NCBI RefSeq assembly: GCF_019970065.1
Contig: NZ_JAHXYH010000002.1
Span: forward strand, 310,001-374,000
Direction of reading: 5' to 3'
DNA from: Chryseobacterium sp. OSA05B
GTDB lineage: Bacteria; Bacteroidota; Bacteroidia; Flavobacteriales; Weeksellaceae
Length of the DNA stretch: 64,000 nt
The position numbers and the translations under genes were made by a program. This document shows, in pieces, positions 34,490-42,667 of the stretch. The first letter of the stretch is position 1; every line of letters begins with the position of its first letter. Below the pieces are notes generated by a model. It did no database searches, was not told the DNA's origin, and saw only the letters and a program-made list of their open reading frames with translations.

Positions 34490-34518
34490 TACCAGTTAAC
34501 TATTGGTAACTAGTTACC
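34490..34518. promoter_or_regulatory. Operator in the hxlR/MDR divergent promoter region
   Basis: Two overlapping dyads: TACCAGTTAACTATTGGTA (34490-34508) and the exact 14-bp palindrome GGTAACTAGTTACC (34505-34518). They lie between the TATATTTG -7 box (34481-34488) and the hxlR start, fitting autoregulation and control of the divergent MDR/cupin genes. Confidence 0.65.
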
Positions 34519-34532
34519 TTAATGAAACTATT

Positions 34533-34910
34533 ATGGCAAAAATCATAGAAAACGGAATAGAAAGAGAGGCTAGCTGCACGGAAGAATTATTTGCAATGCG
34601 TGACAGTCTGGATGTTTTGGGTGGAAAATGGAAACTGATGATTATCCGGTATCTGACCAACAGAACGGATCAGCAGATCCATTTCAAAAAACTGCAGCGG
34701 GGTATTACCGGAATCTCTGCTAAAATGCTCAGCAAAGAACTGAAAGAACTGGAAATGAATCTTCTCATCACAAGAACCATTCAGGATACAAAACCCATTA
34801 CAGTTGCTTATGCAGTTACAGAATATGGAAAATCAGTTTTCCCGGTGACGGAAACTCTGGTGAATTGGGGAATTATTCATCGGGAGAAGATCAAGGAATC
34901 GATGGCGTAG
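34533..34910 (+). CDS. HxlR-family transcriptional regulator
   Basis: 125 residues from the ATG at 34533 (MAKIIENGIEREASCTEEL), which follows the operator; an in-frame ATG 30 bases upstream would start inside the leader. Winged helix with family motifs LDVLGGKWKLMIIRYL, FKKLQRGITGISAKMLSKEL and VAYAVTEYGKSVFPV. A conserved Cys lies near the N-terminus (ASCTEEL), as in HxlR members that sense quinones or electrophiles (HypR/YodB type). It probably represses the divergent MDR-cupin operon and itself. Confidence 0.88.
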   Translation: MAKIIENGIEREASCTEELFAMRDSLDVLGGKWKLMIIRYLTNRTDQQIHFKKLQRGITGISAKMLSKELKELEMNLLITRTIQDTKPITVAYAVTEYGKSVFPVTETLVNWGIIHREKIKESMA

Positions 34911-35066
34911 CTTGATTTAAAGAATGAAAGGGGTTTACACATTATAAATATTTCACAAAAAAAAGATCTGTATCATCAGGAAGTATGATTTTAAGTTAGA
35001 TCTACGCAGAGATGTAGGTTTTATTAAAAGTGTATTTAAAATGTATTGGATAATCCGTTGTGCATT

Positions 35067-35609
35067 TTAAAATATACTTGATTTTAGATTGTTGATTTTT
35101 TTGTTTAAATAGTTTTTATTAATAAATTGAACTATTGTAAGAGCTGTAATCTTTGCTAAAACTCTTGTTTTGAATCCTTCAAATGTTTTTGCATAATTCC
35201 TTCTTATTATAAATTGGTCACATAGCTGAGAGAATAATGTTTCAATTCTTCTTCTGTGCTTTTTAAAAAAGCAAAACTGTGGTTTGTAGTCTTTTTGGTT
35301 GATTCTTTTCGGAGTTTCCAAGGTAATATTAGCATAATTAAACAAATCTACCTGTGCCTCTGATGAGAGATGCCCTTTATCACCAAGCAAGATGCAATCA
35401 GACAACTGTTCTTTAATGTCCTTCAAAAAGTGAATATCATGAATAGATGCCGGACTTAGGTCTATACTTTGAAAAACACCGTTCACAGAACAAACCGTTT
35501 GAAGTTTGTAGCCATAAAAAGACATTTGCTGTGATGCGAAAAAACCTCTGTTTGGATAACAATACTGTTCATCTTTACATATTTTAGAGCGTGCGCTTAA
35601 AAATAATTC
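35067..35609 (-). pseudogene. IS982-family transposase, C-terminal fragment
   Basis: About 180 residues readable without a stop, starting upstream of any ATG: ARSKICKDEQYCYPNRGFF, ASQQMSFYGYKLQTVCSVNG, SPASIHDIHFLKDIKEQ, LLGDKGHLS and the C-terminal KKHRRRIETLFSQLCDQF. These are the DDE-catalytic parts of IS982 transposases (normally around 290 residues). The first third is missing and an in-frame TAG occurs at 35610-35612. The matching N-terminal piece lies at 36502-36726 on the same strand. Confidence 0.82.
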
Positions 35610-35676
35610 CTATTTTTACAATTAATTTTTAACCAAAAATGGTCAATCTATTTTGGAATATGACACAAAAATAGAA

Positions 35677-36270
35677 ATGAAAATAAAAAAAATATTATTC
35701 AGCATATTAACCGCTCTTGTTTTAATGATATCAATATTCCTTTATATGAATAAGGATAAATTTGTCTATGTAGGTTCAGTAGATATTATTGAAGTCGATT
35801 GCAGCAAAAAACGACAAATCCTCAGCGAAGTTTTAGAAAGTGACCAAAGGATTAGAAAATCAAATGAACTCATCAAATACGCTAAAGAAGATCACAGGAA
35901 TCAGGAATTAGTGATTAGCATTATTGAAAAGTGTGGTATGCCGACATTAAAGGAGGTGGATCAAAAACACATGGATGCAATCTGGTTGGGACTGCAACAT
36001 AGTACTGAAGAAATCAGAAAAAAGTATTTTCCACAAATAGAGAAAGCGGTAAAAAATGGAGACTTATCTAAACAGCAATATGCATTGATGAAAGATAGGA
36101 TGTTAATGGACGAAGGAAAACCCCAAATATATGGTTCACAAATAGAAAATGGTAAATTGTATAAATTAGAAAATCCTGAAACTGTAAACGAAAGAAGAAA
36201 AGAAATGGGGTTGGAACCAATAGAGGATTATTTAATAAAGTATTTTAATATTCAGTTCAATCCGAATTAA
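35677..36270 (+). CDS. DUF6624-type protein with N-terminal membrane anchor
   Basis: 197 residues from the ATG at 35677 (MKIKKILFSILTALVLMISI), giving one N-terminal transmembrane segment. The rest is extracytoplasmic, with KHMDAIWLGLQHSTEEIRKK and LSKQQYALMKDRMLMDEGKP followed by QIYGSQ, a pattern I associate with DUF6624 proteins of unknown function. The gene is on the opposite strand to, and lies between, the two halves of an IS982 transposase, and is more AT-rich than its neighbours, so horizontal arrival is likely. Confidence 0.72.
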   Translation: MKIKKILFSILTALVLMISIFLYMNKDKFVYVGSVDIIEVDCSKKRQILSEVLESDQRIRKSNELIKYAKEDHRNQELVISIIEKCGMPTLKEVDQKHMDAIWLGLQHSTEEIRKKYFPQIEKAVKNGDLSKQQYALMKDRMLMDEGKPQIYGSQIENGKLYKLENPETVNERRKEMGLEPIEDYLIKYFNIQFNPN

Positions 36271-36456
36271 AAACACAACATATAATCACGTAGACGACTC
36301 CGGTCATAATTATTTGGAGTGTGTCTCTCACATAAATTTTATTAAAAAAAATGTCAACCTAGATCAGGATAATACAAAAAATTGTAAATAGCCAATGGAT
36401 AACTTCTTTTATATTTTTTAAAATTCTTAAATTCTTTTGATTATACCTATCAAACA

Positions 36457-36474
36457 AGCCGTTAAAGAACGGCT
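36457..36474. terminator. Hairpin downstream of the DUF6624 gene
   Basis: AGCCGTT/AACGGCT with an AAAG loop. There is no clear T-run, so terminator function is uncertain. The rest of the 36271-36501 gap is AT-rich with nothing else supported. Confidence 0.4.
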
Positions 36475-36501
36475 GTTAGTGAACCTAATAAAAGCGCTGT
36501 T

Positions 36502-36726
36502 TCAATTACAAATACGCTTGACTTTTTTGGTGTAAATAAGACCAGGAAGTTGGCGGAACAGATGATTTTCGCTGCCAATCCCCATATATTCGGCAGTCAA
36601 GACGAGGCTTACAACCTCTAAATCCTTCATTTTGGGAATACGTCTCTGATAAGATAAAAGTGTTTCATCTGAAATTTCCCGTAAAACTTCCAAAATTCTT
36701 TCGTAATTTGCAATTAAGTTGTTCAT
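36502..36726 (-). pseudogene. IS982-family transposase, N-terminal fragment
   Basis: 74 residues opening MNNLIANYERILEVLREISD and containing IPKMKDLEVVSLVLTAEYMG and GSENHLFRQLPG, the N-terminus of IS982 transposases. Homology ends after about 65 residues, where the frame runs into foreign sequence and stops. Together with the fragment at 35067-35609 it is colinear with one transposase lacking about 50-60 middle residues, interrupted by roughly 0.9 kb. Confidence 0.8.
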
Positions 36727-36762
36727 TGTAAATGTTTTGTGGTAAAAACAATTTACTGATTT

Positions 36763-37047
36763 TCAATCGAATGAACAACTTATTTCTTTGCATTCATAAT
36801 GCACAACGGGTATTGAATATTGATATTTTATATCTGAATCCAGATCGTATTTTGTATAATTCCACGTTCCCTGAAGCAATTGTATTAAAGCATCAAATAT
36901 CTTGATTAGTTCTGCTGTTAGTAAAGGTTGTTCGAAAAATGTTTTAAAATCCGGATCTTCTGTTGGGATAGTTTGTAATTCGGTTACAGAAATATAACTT
37001 CCTTTACTATGGATAATGGTTTTTACAGTTTGAAGAATATCAATCAT
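36763..37047 (-). CDS. Hypothetical protein
   Basis: 94 residues, acidic, soluble, with three Cys-containing positions at the C-terminus (HYECKEISCSFD). No family recognised. It lies next to the IS remnant with AT-rich composition and may be part of a decaying or transferred segment. Real coding is plausible because the frame is open over most of the gap and has a normal amino-acid make-up. Confidence 0.45.
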   Translation of the reverse strand: MIDILQTVKTIIHSKGSYISVTELQTIPTEDPDFKTFFEQPLLTAELIKIFDALIQLLQGTWNYTKYDLDSDIKYQYSIPVVHYECKEISCSFD

Positions 37048-37077
37048 GGTCTGTTCTTCAAAAGGGTTTACTATATA

Positions 37078-37275
37078 TCAATCCCATAAGAAGGCAAACC
37101 ACCCAACCATATGGCCTTTTGTTACACTTTTGTGATATTCTTCAAGAGAGTATTTATTCGTAAAAATATACTGTTCTTTTCTTAATTCTTCATTAATATA
37201 ATACAGAGCCAGCTGCATAAAAAAATCCGATATCTCAAATCCTCTATCTTTATAGTCTATCAATTCTATTCCCAT
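37078..37275 (-). CDS. Small hypothetical protein, possibly truncated
   Basis: 65 residues, with FEISDFFMQLALYYINEELR and a C-terminus rich in aromatic residues (HMVGWFAFLWD). The abrupt end right after GWFAFLWD looks like a loss of the C-terminal part of a longer protein. No family recognised. Position beside the IS982 remnant supports decay. Confidence 0.4.
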   Translation of the reverse strand: MGIELIDYKDRGFEISDFFMQLALYYINEELRKEQYIFTNKYSLEEYHKSVTKGHMVGWFAFLWD

Positions 37276-37308
37276 ATATTCAATAGGCTATGAATGTTCA
37301 TTATAAAA

Positions 37309-37674
37309 TTATTTGAAAATGACAGCAATAATGGCCAGTATTGCAGGCAATGCCTGTACAAAAAATATTTTCTTTGTTGCAGAAACAGCTCCGTAAATTC
37401 CGGCTATTGCCACACAGCTCAGGAAAAACAGCGAAATATTAGTCTGCCATTTTGGATCTTCAATCAGAAAAGACCAGATCAGTCCTGCGGCAAGAAAACC
37501 ATTATAAAGTCCCTGATTGGCAGCCAGACCTTTCGTCGGTTTAAACATTTCAGCCGGCAGTGCCGCTTTAAATACTTCCTTTCCTTTGGTTTCCCAGGCG
37601 AACATTTCCATCCACAGGATATAAATATGTTCCAGTGCCACAATGGCGATGAGAATTTTAGCAACAAGTTCCAT
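37309..37674 (-). CDS. DUF1304 family membrane protein
   Basis: 121 residues with four predicted transmembrane helices. LVAKILIAIVALEHIYILWMEM, then KGLAANQGLYNGFLAAGLIW, is the DUF1304 signature (small integral membrane proteins of unknown role, often by stress regulators). Divergently transcribed from a Crp/Fnr-type regulator with only 65 bp between the starts, so it is a candidate target. Confidence 0.88.
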   Translation of the reverse strand: MELVAKILIAIVALEHIYILWMEMFAWETKGKEVFKAALPAEMFKPTKGLAANQGLYNGFLAAGLIWSFLIEDPKWQTNISLFFLSCVAIAGIYGAVSATKKIFFVQALPAILAIIAVIFK

Positions 37675-37691
37675 GATTTACTATTTTGTAA

Positions 37692-37722
37692 TTGTAAAAC
37701 TAAAAAAATAAAGTTAAGTTTG
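37692..37722 (+). promoter_or_regulatory. Promoter of the Crp/Fnr-family regulator
   Basis: TTG (37692-37694), 20-base spacer, TAAGTTTG (37715-37722), 17 bases before the ATG. Confidence 0.7.
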
Positions 37723-37739
37723 GGTATTCAATTGCAAAG

Positions 37740-38312
37740 ATGGATACTTTCAAAGCGCATTTAAATAAATTTATTACAATCACCGATGAAGAATACGCTT
37801 CTATATTTTCTTTTTTCCAGGAAATTGAAGTGAAAAAAAAGCAGAGTCTGATGCTTAGTGGCGAGATCTGCAGATCGATGTATTTTGTTTCTGTGGGCTG
37901 TCTGAGGAAGTTTTTTGTGAACGAGAAAGGGGCAGAACAGACTACTGAATTTGCCATAGAAAACTGGTGGATCACCGACACTTTCGCCTATGAAAGGCAG
38001 ATGAAATCAGATTTCTGTATTCAGGCAGTGGAACGTTCTACAGTTTTGATTATTGATCTTCAGCAACAGGAGCTTTTGCTGAAGAAACACCCTATCATGG
38101 AAAGATATTTCAGGATGATTTACCAAAGGGCATATGCCGCTTCGGAAAGAAGAATCCGCTACCTTTATGAAATGTCCCGGGAAGAACTGTATGTCCATTT
38201 CAGTACTTTATATCCATGGTTTATCCAGAGAATTCCTCAATATCTGATCGCTTCTTTCTTAAATCTTACCCCGGAATATCTCAGTGAAATCAGGGCGAAA
38301 TTACGTTCTTAA
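37740..38312 (+). CDS. Crp/Fnr-family transcriptional regulator
   Basis: 190 residues. Cyclic-nucleotide-binding-like beta-roll (EVKKKQSLMLSGEICRSMYF, VSVGCLRKFFVNEKGAEQT) and a C-terminal winged helix (QRIPQYLIASFLNLTPEYLS) followed by EIRAKLRS. It lacks an Fnr-type iron-sulfur Cys cluster and a convincing cAMP phosphate-binding cassette, as usual in Bacteroidetes members. Followed after 63 bp by the DoxX and AhpD-like genes, likely controlled by it; DUF1304 is divergent. Confidence 0.9.
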   Translation: MDTFKAHLNKFITITDEEYASIFSFFQEIEVKKKQSLMLSGEICRSMYFVSVGCLRKFFVNEKGAEQTTEFAIENWWITDTFAYERQMKSDFCIQAVERSTVLIIDLQQQELLLKKHPIMERYFRMIYQRAYAASERRIRYLYEMSREELYVHFSTLYPWFIQRIPQYLIASFLNLTPEYLSEIRAKLRS

Positions 38313-38375
38313 ACCAGTTTAAGATTTTTACCGAAAATAAGTTGGAAATTTGTCATGTTATTAAAAGCCAATATC

Positions 38376-38810
38376 ATGACAGACAAAAATATTCAGTTTC
38401 CACAATTATTTCTAAGACTTGCCATCTCTGTGACCATGCTTTCTGCAGTGGCAGACCGGTTTGGTTTCTGGGGCAAAAACTCAGCCTGGGGAAACTGGGA
38501 GAATTTTGAAGCGTACACCCGAAAACTTACTTTTTTTCTTCCTGAAGGATTAAGTGTGTTTTCAGCTTATACAGCAACTTTTTTTGAAATACTTTTTCCA
38601 CTGATGCTTCTTGTAGGTTGGAAAACCAGAATTGGAGCTTACGGAGCGGGATTGCTGCTGCTGGTCTTTGCATTGTCCATGACCATAGCATTAGGCGTTA
38701 AGGCTCCATTGGATTATTCTGTGTGGGTAGGAAGTGCCGGAGCATTTTTACTGGCTGTTCAGCCAAAGTATTCTTTTAGTATAGATCATTTAACCAACAA
38801 AAATAAATAA
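38376..38810 (+). CDS. DoxX family membrane protein
   Basis: 144 residues from the ATG at 38376 (MTDKNIQFPQLFLRLAISVT); an in-frame ATG at 38355 would add seven residues. Four transmembrane helices with the DoxX layout, including YTATFFEILFPLMLLVGWKTR. DoxX-type proteins take part in thiosulfate/quinone redox or membrane oxidoreductase complexes, often in redox-stress regulons. Four bp separate it from the AhpD-like gene, so the two are co-transcribed. Confidence 0.85.
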   Translation: MTDKNIQFPQLFLRLAISVTMLSAVADRFGFWGKNSAWGNWENFEAYTRKLTFFLPEGLSVFSAYTATFFEILFPLMLLVGWKTRIGAYGAGLLLLVFALSMTIALGVKAPLDYSVWVGSAGAFLLAVQPKYSFSIDHLTNKNK

Positions 38811-38814
38811 TATT

Positions 38815-39258
38815 ATGAGCGCAAGATTAAATATTGCCACAGTAGATTCAGCTGCTTACAAAGCAATGATGGGATTGGAAGGATATCTTCAGACGATTTC
38901 ATTAAACCACATTCAAAAGGAATTAATAAAAATCAGGGCATCACAGATCAATAAATGTGCTTTCTGCCTTGATATGCACACTAAAGATGCTCTTAAGTAC
39001 GGAGAAACCACACAGAGAATTTTCATTCTTGAAGGATGGAGAGAAGCCAAAGATTTTTTCACGGAAGAAGAGCAGGTGCTTTTAGCGATGACGGAAGAGA
39101 TCACCCTGATCAGCCAGAACGGACTTTCAGAAGAGACTTTCCAGAAGGCAAAACAGTATTTTGATGATGCACAGATTGCACAGATCATTATGGCAATTGT
39201 CACCATCAATGCATGGAACAGAATTGCTGTAAGCACTCACTTACCGATTGCCAAATAG
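38815..39258 (+). CDS. Carboxymuconolactone decarboxylase/AhpD-like protein
   Basis: 147 residues. The peroxidase-type active site is INKCAFCLDMHTKDALKYGE (CxxC followed by H), the hallmark of AhpD-like alkylhydroperoxidase-family proteins. LNHIQKELIKIRASQ precedes it and NAWNRIAVSTHLP ends the protein. Likely reduces peroxides or acts as a thiol oxidoreductase in the cytoplasm, with the DoxX protein upstream. Followed by a strong terminator. Confidence 0.9.
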   Translation: MSARLNIATVDSAAYKAMMGLEGYLQTISLNHIQKELIKIRASQINKCAFCLDMHTKDALKYGETTQRIFILEGWREAKDFFTEEEQVLLAMTEEITLISQNGLSEETFQKAKQYFDDAQIAQIIMAIVTINAWNRIAVSTHLPIAK

Positions 39259-39281
39259 TTTTCCGTTTAAAGTTATTTACC

Positions 39282-39317
39282 AAAAAAGAGCACTTCAACA
39301 ACTGAAGCGCTCTTTCT
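39282..39317. terminator. Bidirectional terminator
   Basis: AAAGAGC and CTTCA pair with TGAAG and GCTCTTT with one opposed base in each arm and a 5-base loop; A-run before and T-rich after. It separates the AhpD-like gene from the convergent broken cyclase gene. Confidence 0.8.
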
Positions 39318-39341
39318 GTTATAAAAATTAGAAGGAATATT

Positions 39342-40313
39342 TTAATAGATAGCGACCGGATTGATATTGACCTGGGTAGATCCTACATACAAAGGCTGCC
39401 CCAGAACAAATAAGAATTCCCAAACTTTATCTTTCACCAATGGACGGCTGTCGATCAGTTCCAGATTGTAAATTCCTTTTTTTGTCAGCATCAACTGATT
39501 GACAGGAAATTCCTCTTTAGATTTTGGATTGGGGTACACTTCTGACGCCCATGTATCGCCACCGAAAGCGATGATTCCCTGCTCGGCAAGCCAATGCGCT
39601 GCTTCCATACCGATTCCGGGTTCTGTTTCTAAAAACTTTTGGTTTTCTTTACCGATCAGTTCAAGCCATCCGGTATTGAACAGGACAATATCTCCTTTTC
39701 TTAGGGTAAGATTCTGTTTCTTTAAAACAGCTTTAATATCTGCTGTTGTAAATTCTGTACCACCCGGAACTATTGCTTTTCCTTAATGAGCGGTCATATC
39801 TAAAACCACACCTCGGGTTACAAAAGGAGGAACTTTTTCAATGCCTAATTTCTTTACGCCTTCTACAGTTACAAAATCAACCGCTTTATTTCCGTTGTAG
39901 TAGACATTATCAATTCCAATGTGCCCAATACCGTTAAGCTGAGTTCCAACACCTGTCCATCCGTTGACAAGTTCATCATTGAAAGTGAATTTATTGGGTC
40001 CGATGCTTTTTCCGCCCTGTTCTCCGGGCTGGATATTATATAAATTAAAACTTCTGTGTCTGAAAGCCGGTAGGTTTTTGTCAATGGCAACAGCCAGTGG
40101 AAGTGTTTTACCTTGCTTTACCAGTCCTACAGCTTGCTTTACGACTTCTGCAGTTAACAGATTGGCGGCTCCTATTTCATCTTTAGCGCCGTAAACAGAA
40201 GGATACCATGATGTATCATCAGGATTAATGCTGAGGTTTTGAGCCTTTATATGAATGTTGCTGATGGCCAATAGAATGACCAACCCGAACATTCTGATCA
40301 GATTCTTTTTCAT
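39342..40313 (-). pseudogene. Cyclase-family protein gene interrupted by an in-frame stop
   Basis: One reading frame of 324 codons is broken only by TAA at 39783-39785. Before it: signal peptide (MKKNLIRMFGLVILLAISNI), ANLLTAEVVKQAVGLVKQGK, GWTGVGTQLNGIGHIG and VTRGVVLDMTAH. After it the same frame continues GKAIVPGGTEFTTADIKAVL, KGDIVLFNTGWLELIG and GMEAAHWLAEQGIIAFGGDT. Both parts belong to the cyclase (PF04199, kynurenine formamidase-like) family, in the subgroup with GTQ-type rather than GTHxD metal motif. A Tyr codon (TAT/TAC) before GK probably became TAA. Recent nonsense mutation or sequencing error. Confidence 0.85.
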
Positions 40314-40389
40314 TTTTTTATATGATATGGGTGTAAGAAAGAAAATCAGTAAACCGTCTCCCAGGATAAAGTTTACTGATGATACAAGA

Positions 40390-41373
40390 TTAAATTTCGC
40401 TTAGCGCTGTATTGATGAAGTTTAATTCATCCTGAGAAAGATCTATTTCCATTGCTTTGGCATTATCAACAGCCTGTTGTGCATTTCTGGCTCCTGCCAA
40501 AACTACGGTAATAGCCGGCTGCATAGTAGTCCATCTTAATACCAGTTGGGAAAGGGAAGCTCCTTTTTCCTGAGCAATGGGTTCTATTTTGTCTAAGAAA
40601 GTTTTTACTTTACTTAAATCAAACTGTGAAAAATAACCGTTTCTGTGGTCATTGTCTTTTAATTTATCCTCTTTGAAATATTTACCGGTCAAAAGACCTC
40701 TTTCCATAGGACTGTAGACGATGATTCCTGAATTGTGCTCCAAAGCATAAGGCACAAGGTCGCCTTCAATAGCACGCTTCAGCATGCTGTAAGAAACCTG
40801 GTTGCTCGCTAAATGCAGTGTTCTGTTGGCTTCCTGCATCTGGGAAACGCTATAATTGCTGACACCTGCTGCAAGCACTTTTCCCTGCTGAATCAAAAGT
40901 TCCATGGCTTCCATGGTTTCACAGATAGGGGTGGTGCTGTCCGGCCAGTGAAGCTGTAAAAGATCGATATAATCTGTTCCCAGTCTCTTTAAGCTTTCTT
41001 CCACTTCTTTGATAATATTGGCCTTTGAAGCGTATTTATAAACCGGAAGCGTTTTGCCTTCATCTTCTGCATCGAAGAAAAACTCACCTTTCCCGTTATT
41101 GCTGCCGTCCCATACCAAACCGAATTTGGTTAATAACTGAATTTTCGAACGGTCTTTTCCTTTAATGGCTTCCCCGATCATTTCCTCACTGAGTCCGAAA
41201 CCGTAAAAAGGTGCCGTATCAATGGAAGTTACGCCGTGATCCAAAGAAGCATGAATTGAATTGATGGAATCCTGTTTTTCATTGCCGCCCCACATATTTC
41301 CTCCGATAGCAAAGGCTCCGTGAGTAATTGCAGACAGTTCCAGTTCCGTATTTCCTAATTTTCTGTATTCCAT
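40390..41373 (-). CDS. Aldo/keto reductase
   Basis: 327 residues from the ATG at 41373 (MEYRKLGNTELELSAITHGA); the longer frame upstream enters a repeat. AKR barrel motifs: SIDTAPFYGFGLSEEMIGEA (catalytic Asp, Tyr), LLTKFGLV (Lys), YIDLLQLHWPD (His) and the C-terminal NADPH site (LRWTTMQPAITVVLAGARNA). Resembles YghZ/Tas-like reductases of aldehydes and ketones. It belongs to the redox-enzyme neighbourhood on this strand but is separated from the DJ-1 gene by a repeat. Confidence 0.92.
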   Translation of the reverse strand: MEYRKLGNTELELSAITHGAFAIGGNMWGGNEKQDSINSIHASLDHGVTSIDTAPFYGFGLSEEMIGEAIKGKDRSKIQLLTKFGLVWDGSNNGKGEFFFDAEDEGKTLPVYKYASKANIIKEVEESLKRLGTDYIDLLQLHWPDSTTPICETMEAMELLIQQGKVLAAGVSNYSVSQMQEANRTLHLASNQVSYSMLKRAIEGDLVPYALEHNSGIIVYSPMERGLLTGKYFKEDKLKDNDHRNGYFSQFDLSKVKTFLDKIEPIAQEKGASLSQLVLRWTTMQPAITVVLAGARNAQQAVDNAKAMEIDLSQDELNFINTALSEI

Positions 41374-41401
41374 TTTTTTGTCTTGATTATTTATTAAAAT
41401 T

Positions 41402-41618
41402 GTGAACCACAAAAGCCTTTTTTCTTGAACCACCCCGTCAAAAATTCTTTGAATTTTAGCCACCCCTCCACAGGAGGGGAATTCTCGACCGACGAATTTT
41501 TGTCATTATGAAAATCTTTGATTTTCATACAACTTAAGTGATCTTCCTTTTTTCCAAGTTTTTGAACTTAAAAAAAACTAAAGTGTTTGAAAGCTTTTGT
41601 TTCTTTTGTGGTTAAAAT
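41402..41618. repeat. Composite dispersed repeat with inverted ends
   Basis: Ends in inverted orientation carry ACCACAAAAG (41404) and CTTTTGTGGT (about 41604-41613). Inside are an ACCACCCCGTC ... CCACCCCTCC stretch with a CCCCTCCACAGGAGGGG hairpin and several short inverted words. The ACCCCGTC/CCACCCC pair recurs inverted at about 49282-49318 and the end word at 23410. No coding potential. Confidence 0.65.
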
Positions 41619-41623
41619 CTAAA

Positions 41624-42376
41624 TTATTTACTAAGTTCCTTTAAAATTGCCTCACCTACACTTTTTGCAGACTGAGGATTTTGTCCTGTAATGACCCTCT
41701 GGTCACTCACCACATGGTTCTGCCAAAGCCCTGCTTTTTCAAATTTTGCCCCTCTTTCTTTCAGTTTGTCTTCCAGCAGGAAAGGAACGACGTTGGTTAA
41801 TTTGACTTCAGCTTCTTCCTCATTGGTGAAAGCATTGATCTTTTTGCCGTCTACCAGATATTTTCCGTTATTCAGTTTGATATTGACCAAACCGGAAGGA
41901 CCATGACATACTGCTGCTACAATACCGCCATTGTCATAAATTTTTGAAGCAATACCAGCTAATTCCGTATTATCAGCGAAATCCCACATCGCTCCGTGAC
42001 CTCCGGCATAAAAAATAGTACTGTAATTATTGGGATTCACCTGAGACGGCTGTAAAGAATGATCGATTTTATTTTTGTATTCCTTATTTTCCCAGAATTC
42101 TTTGTTGACAGGATCTTTTAAATCAAATCCGTCTACCGGTGGAGTTCCGCCTTTTGGGCTTACAAAATCAATTTTATATCCTGCTTTGTGAAGAACTTCC
42201 CATGGATGAGAAACTTCACCCAGATAATATCCGGTGTCTTCTCCCGTATCACCTTTTTTATCATGACTGGTCACGACGAATAAAATTTTCTTTTTCATAC
42301 GTTTAGATTTTTGGTGTTGTGCCTGAACAAATCCTATCGTCAATAGGGTTACCAATAAAAATGCTAATTTTTTCAT
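41624..42376 (-). CDS. Exported DJ-1/PfpI (type 1 glutamine amidotransferase-like) protein
   Basis: 250 residues from the ATG at 42376, giving signal peptide MKKLAFLLVTLLTIGFVQAQ; the longer frame lies inside the upstream gene. DJ-1/PfpI fold: KKILFVVTSHDKKGDTG, HPWEVLHKAGYKIDFVSPKG, FYAGGHGAMWDF and the nucleophile elbow IVAAVCHGPSGLVNI (Cys-His) as in Hsp31-like/glyoxalase III-type members. A role in detoxifying methylglyoxal-type electrophiles is plausible. One base separates it from the monooxygenase gene upstream; last gene of the mdaB operon. Confidence 0.88.
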   Translation of the reverse strand: MKKLAFLLVTLLTIGFVQAQHQKSKRMKKKILFVVTSHDKKGDTGEDTGYYLGEVSHPWEVLHKAGYKIDFVSPKGGTPPVDGFDLKDPVNKEFWENKEYKNKIDHSLQPSQVNPNNYSTIFYAGGHGAMWDFADNTELAGIASKIYDNGGIVAAVCHGPSGLVNIKLNNGKYLVDGKKINAFTNEEEAEVKLTNVVPFLLEDKLKERGAKFEKAGLWQNHVVSDQRVITGQNPQSAKSVGEAILKELSK

Positions 42377-42377
42377 A

Positions 42378-42665
42378 TTAAAGAATATGCGTGGTATAAA
42401 TCTGTGGTTTTTCCTGTAATTTTTCGTCAACAATAGCTCCGAAAGCCTGAATATAAGGCTGCTGATTATGCTGCGCCAGTCCTTCATCACTTTTCCAGAT
42501 TTCGTAGAATATAAACTGGTTTTTGTCTTCAATTCCCTGGTGAAGGCTGTACAGTGCGCACGCGTCTTCTTTTCGGGTTTCTTTTACCATATTCTGAAGA
42601 ATTTCCAGAACTTCTGCTCTGTATTCTTCTTTGGCCTTTATAACTGCTGTAAGATAAATGTTCAT
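42378..42665 (-). CDS. Antibiotic biosynthesis monooxygenase-type (YgiN-like quinol monooxygenase)
   Basis: 95 residues, normal for a one-domain ABM ferredoxin-like protein: YLTAVIKAKEEYRAEVLEIL, CALYSLHQGIEDKNQFIFYE, then IWKSDEGLAQHNQQPYIQAF. In E. coli the homologue YgiN oxidises quinols and is encoded next to mdaB, and the same pairing is present here. It lies 2 bp downstream of the epimerase gene. Confidence 0.87.
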   Translation of the reverse strand: MNIYLTAVIKAKEEYRAEVLEILQNMVKETRKEDACALYSLHQGIEDKNQFIFYEIWKSDEGLAQHNQQPYIQAFGAIVDEKLQEKPQIYTTHIL

Positions 42666-42667
42666 GA

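Noticed and set aside
42377..42532. N-terminal extension of the DJ-1-like protein
   Set aside because: The extension lies inside the upstream monooxygenase gene and precedes a good signal peptide starting at 42376.
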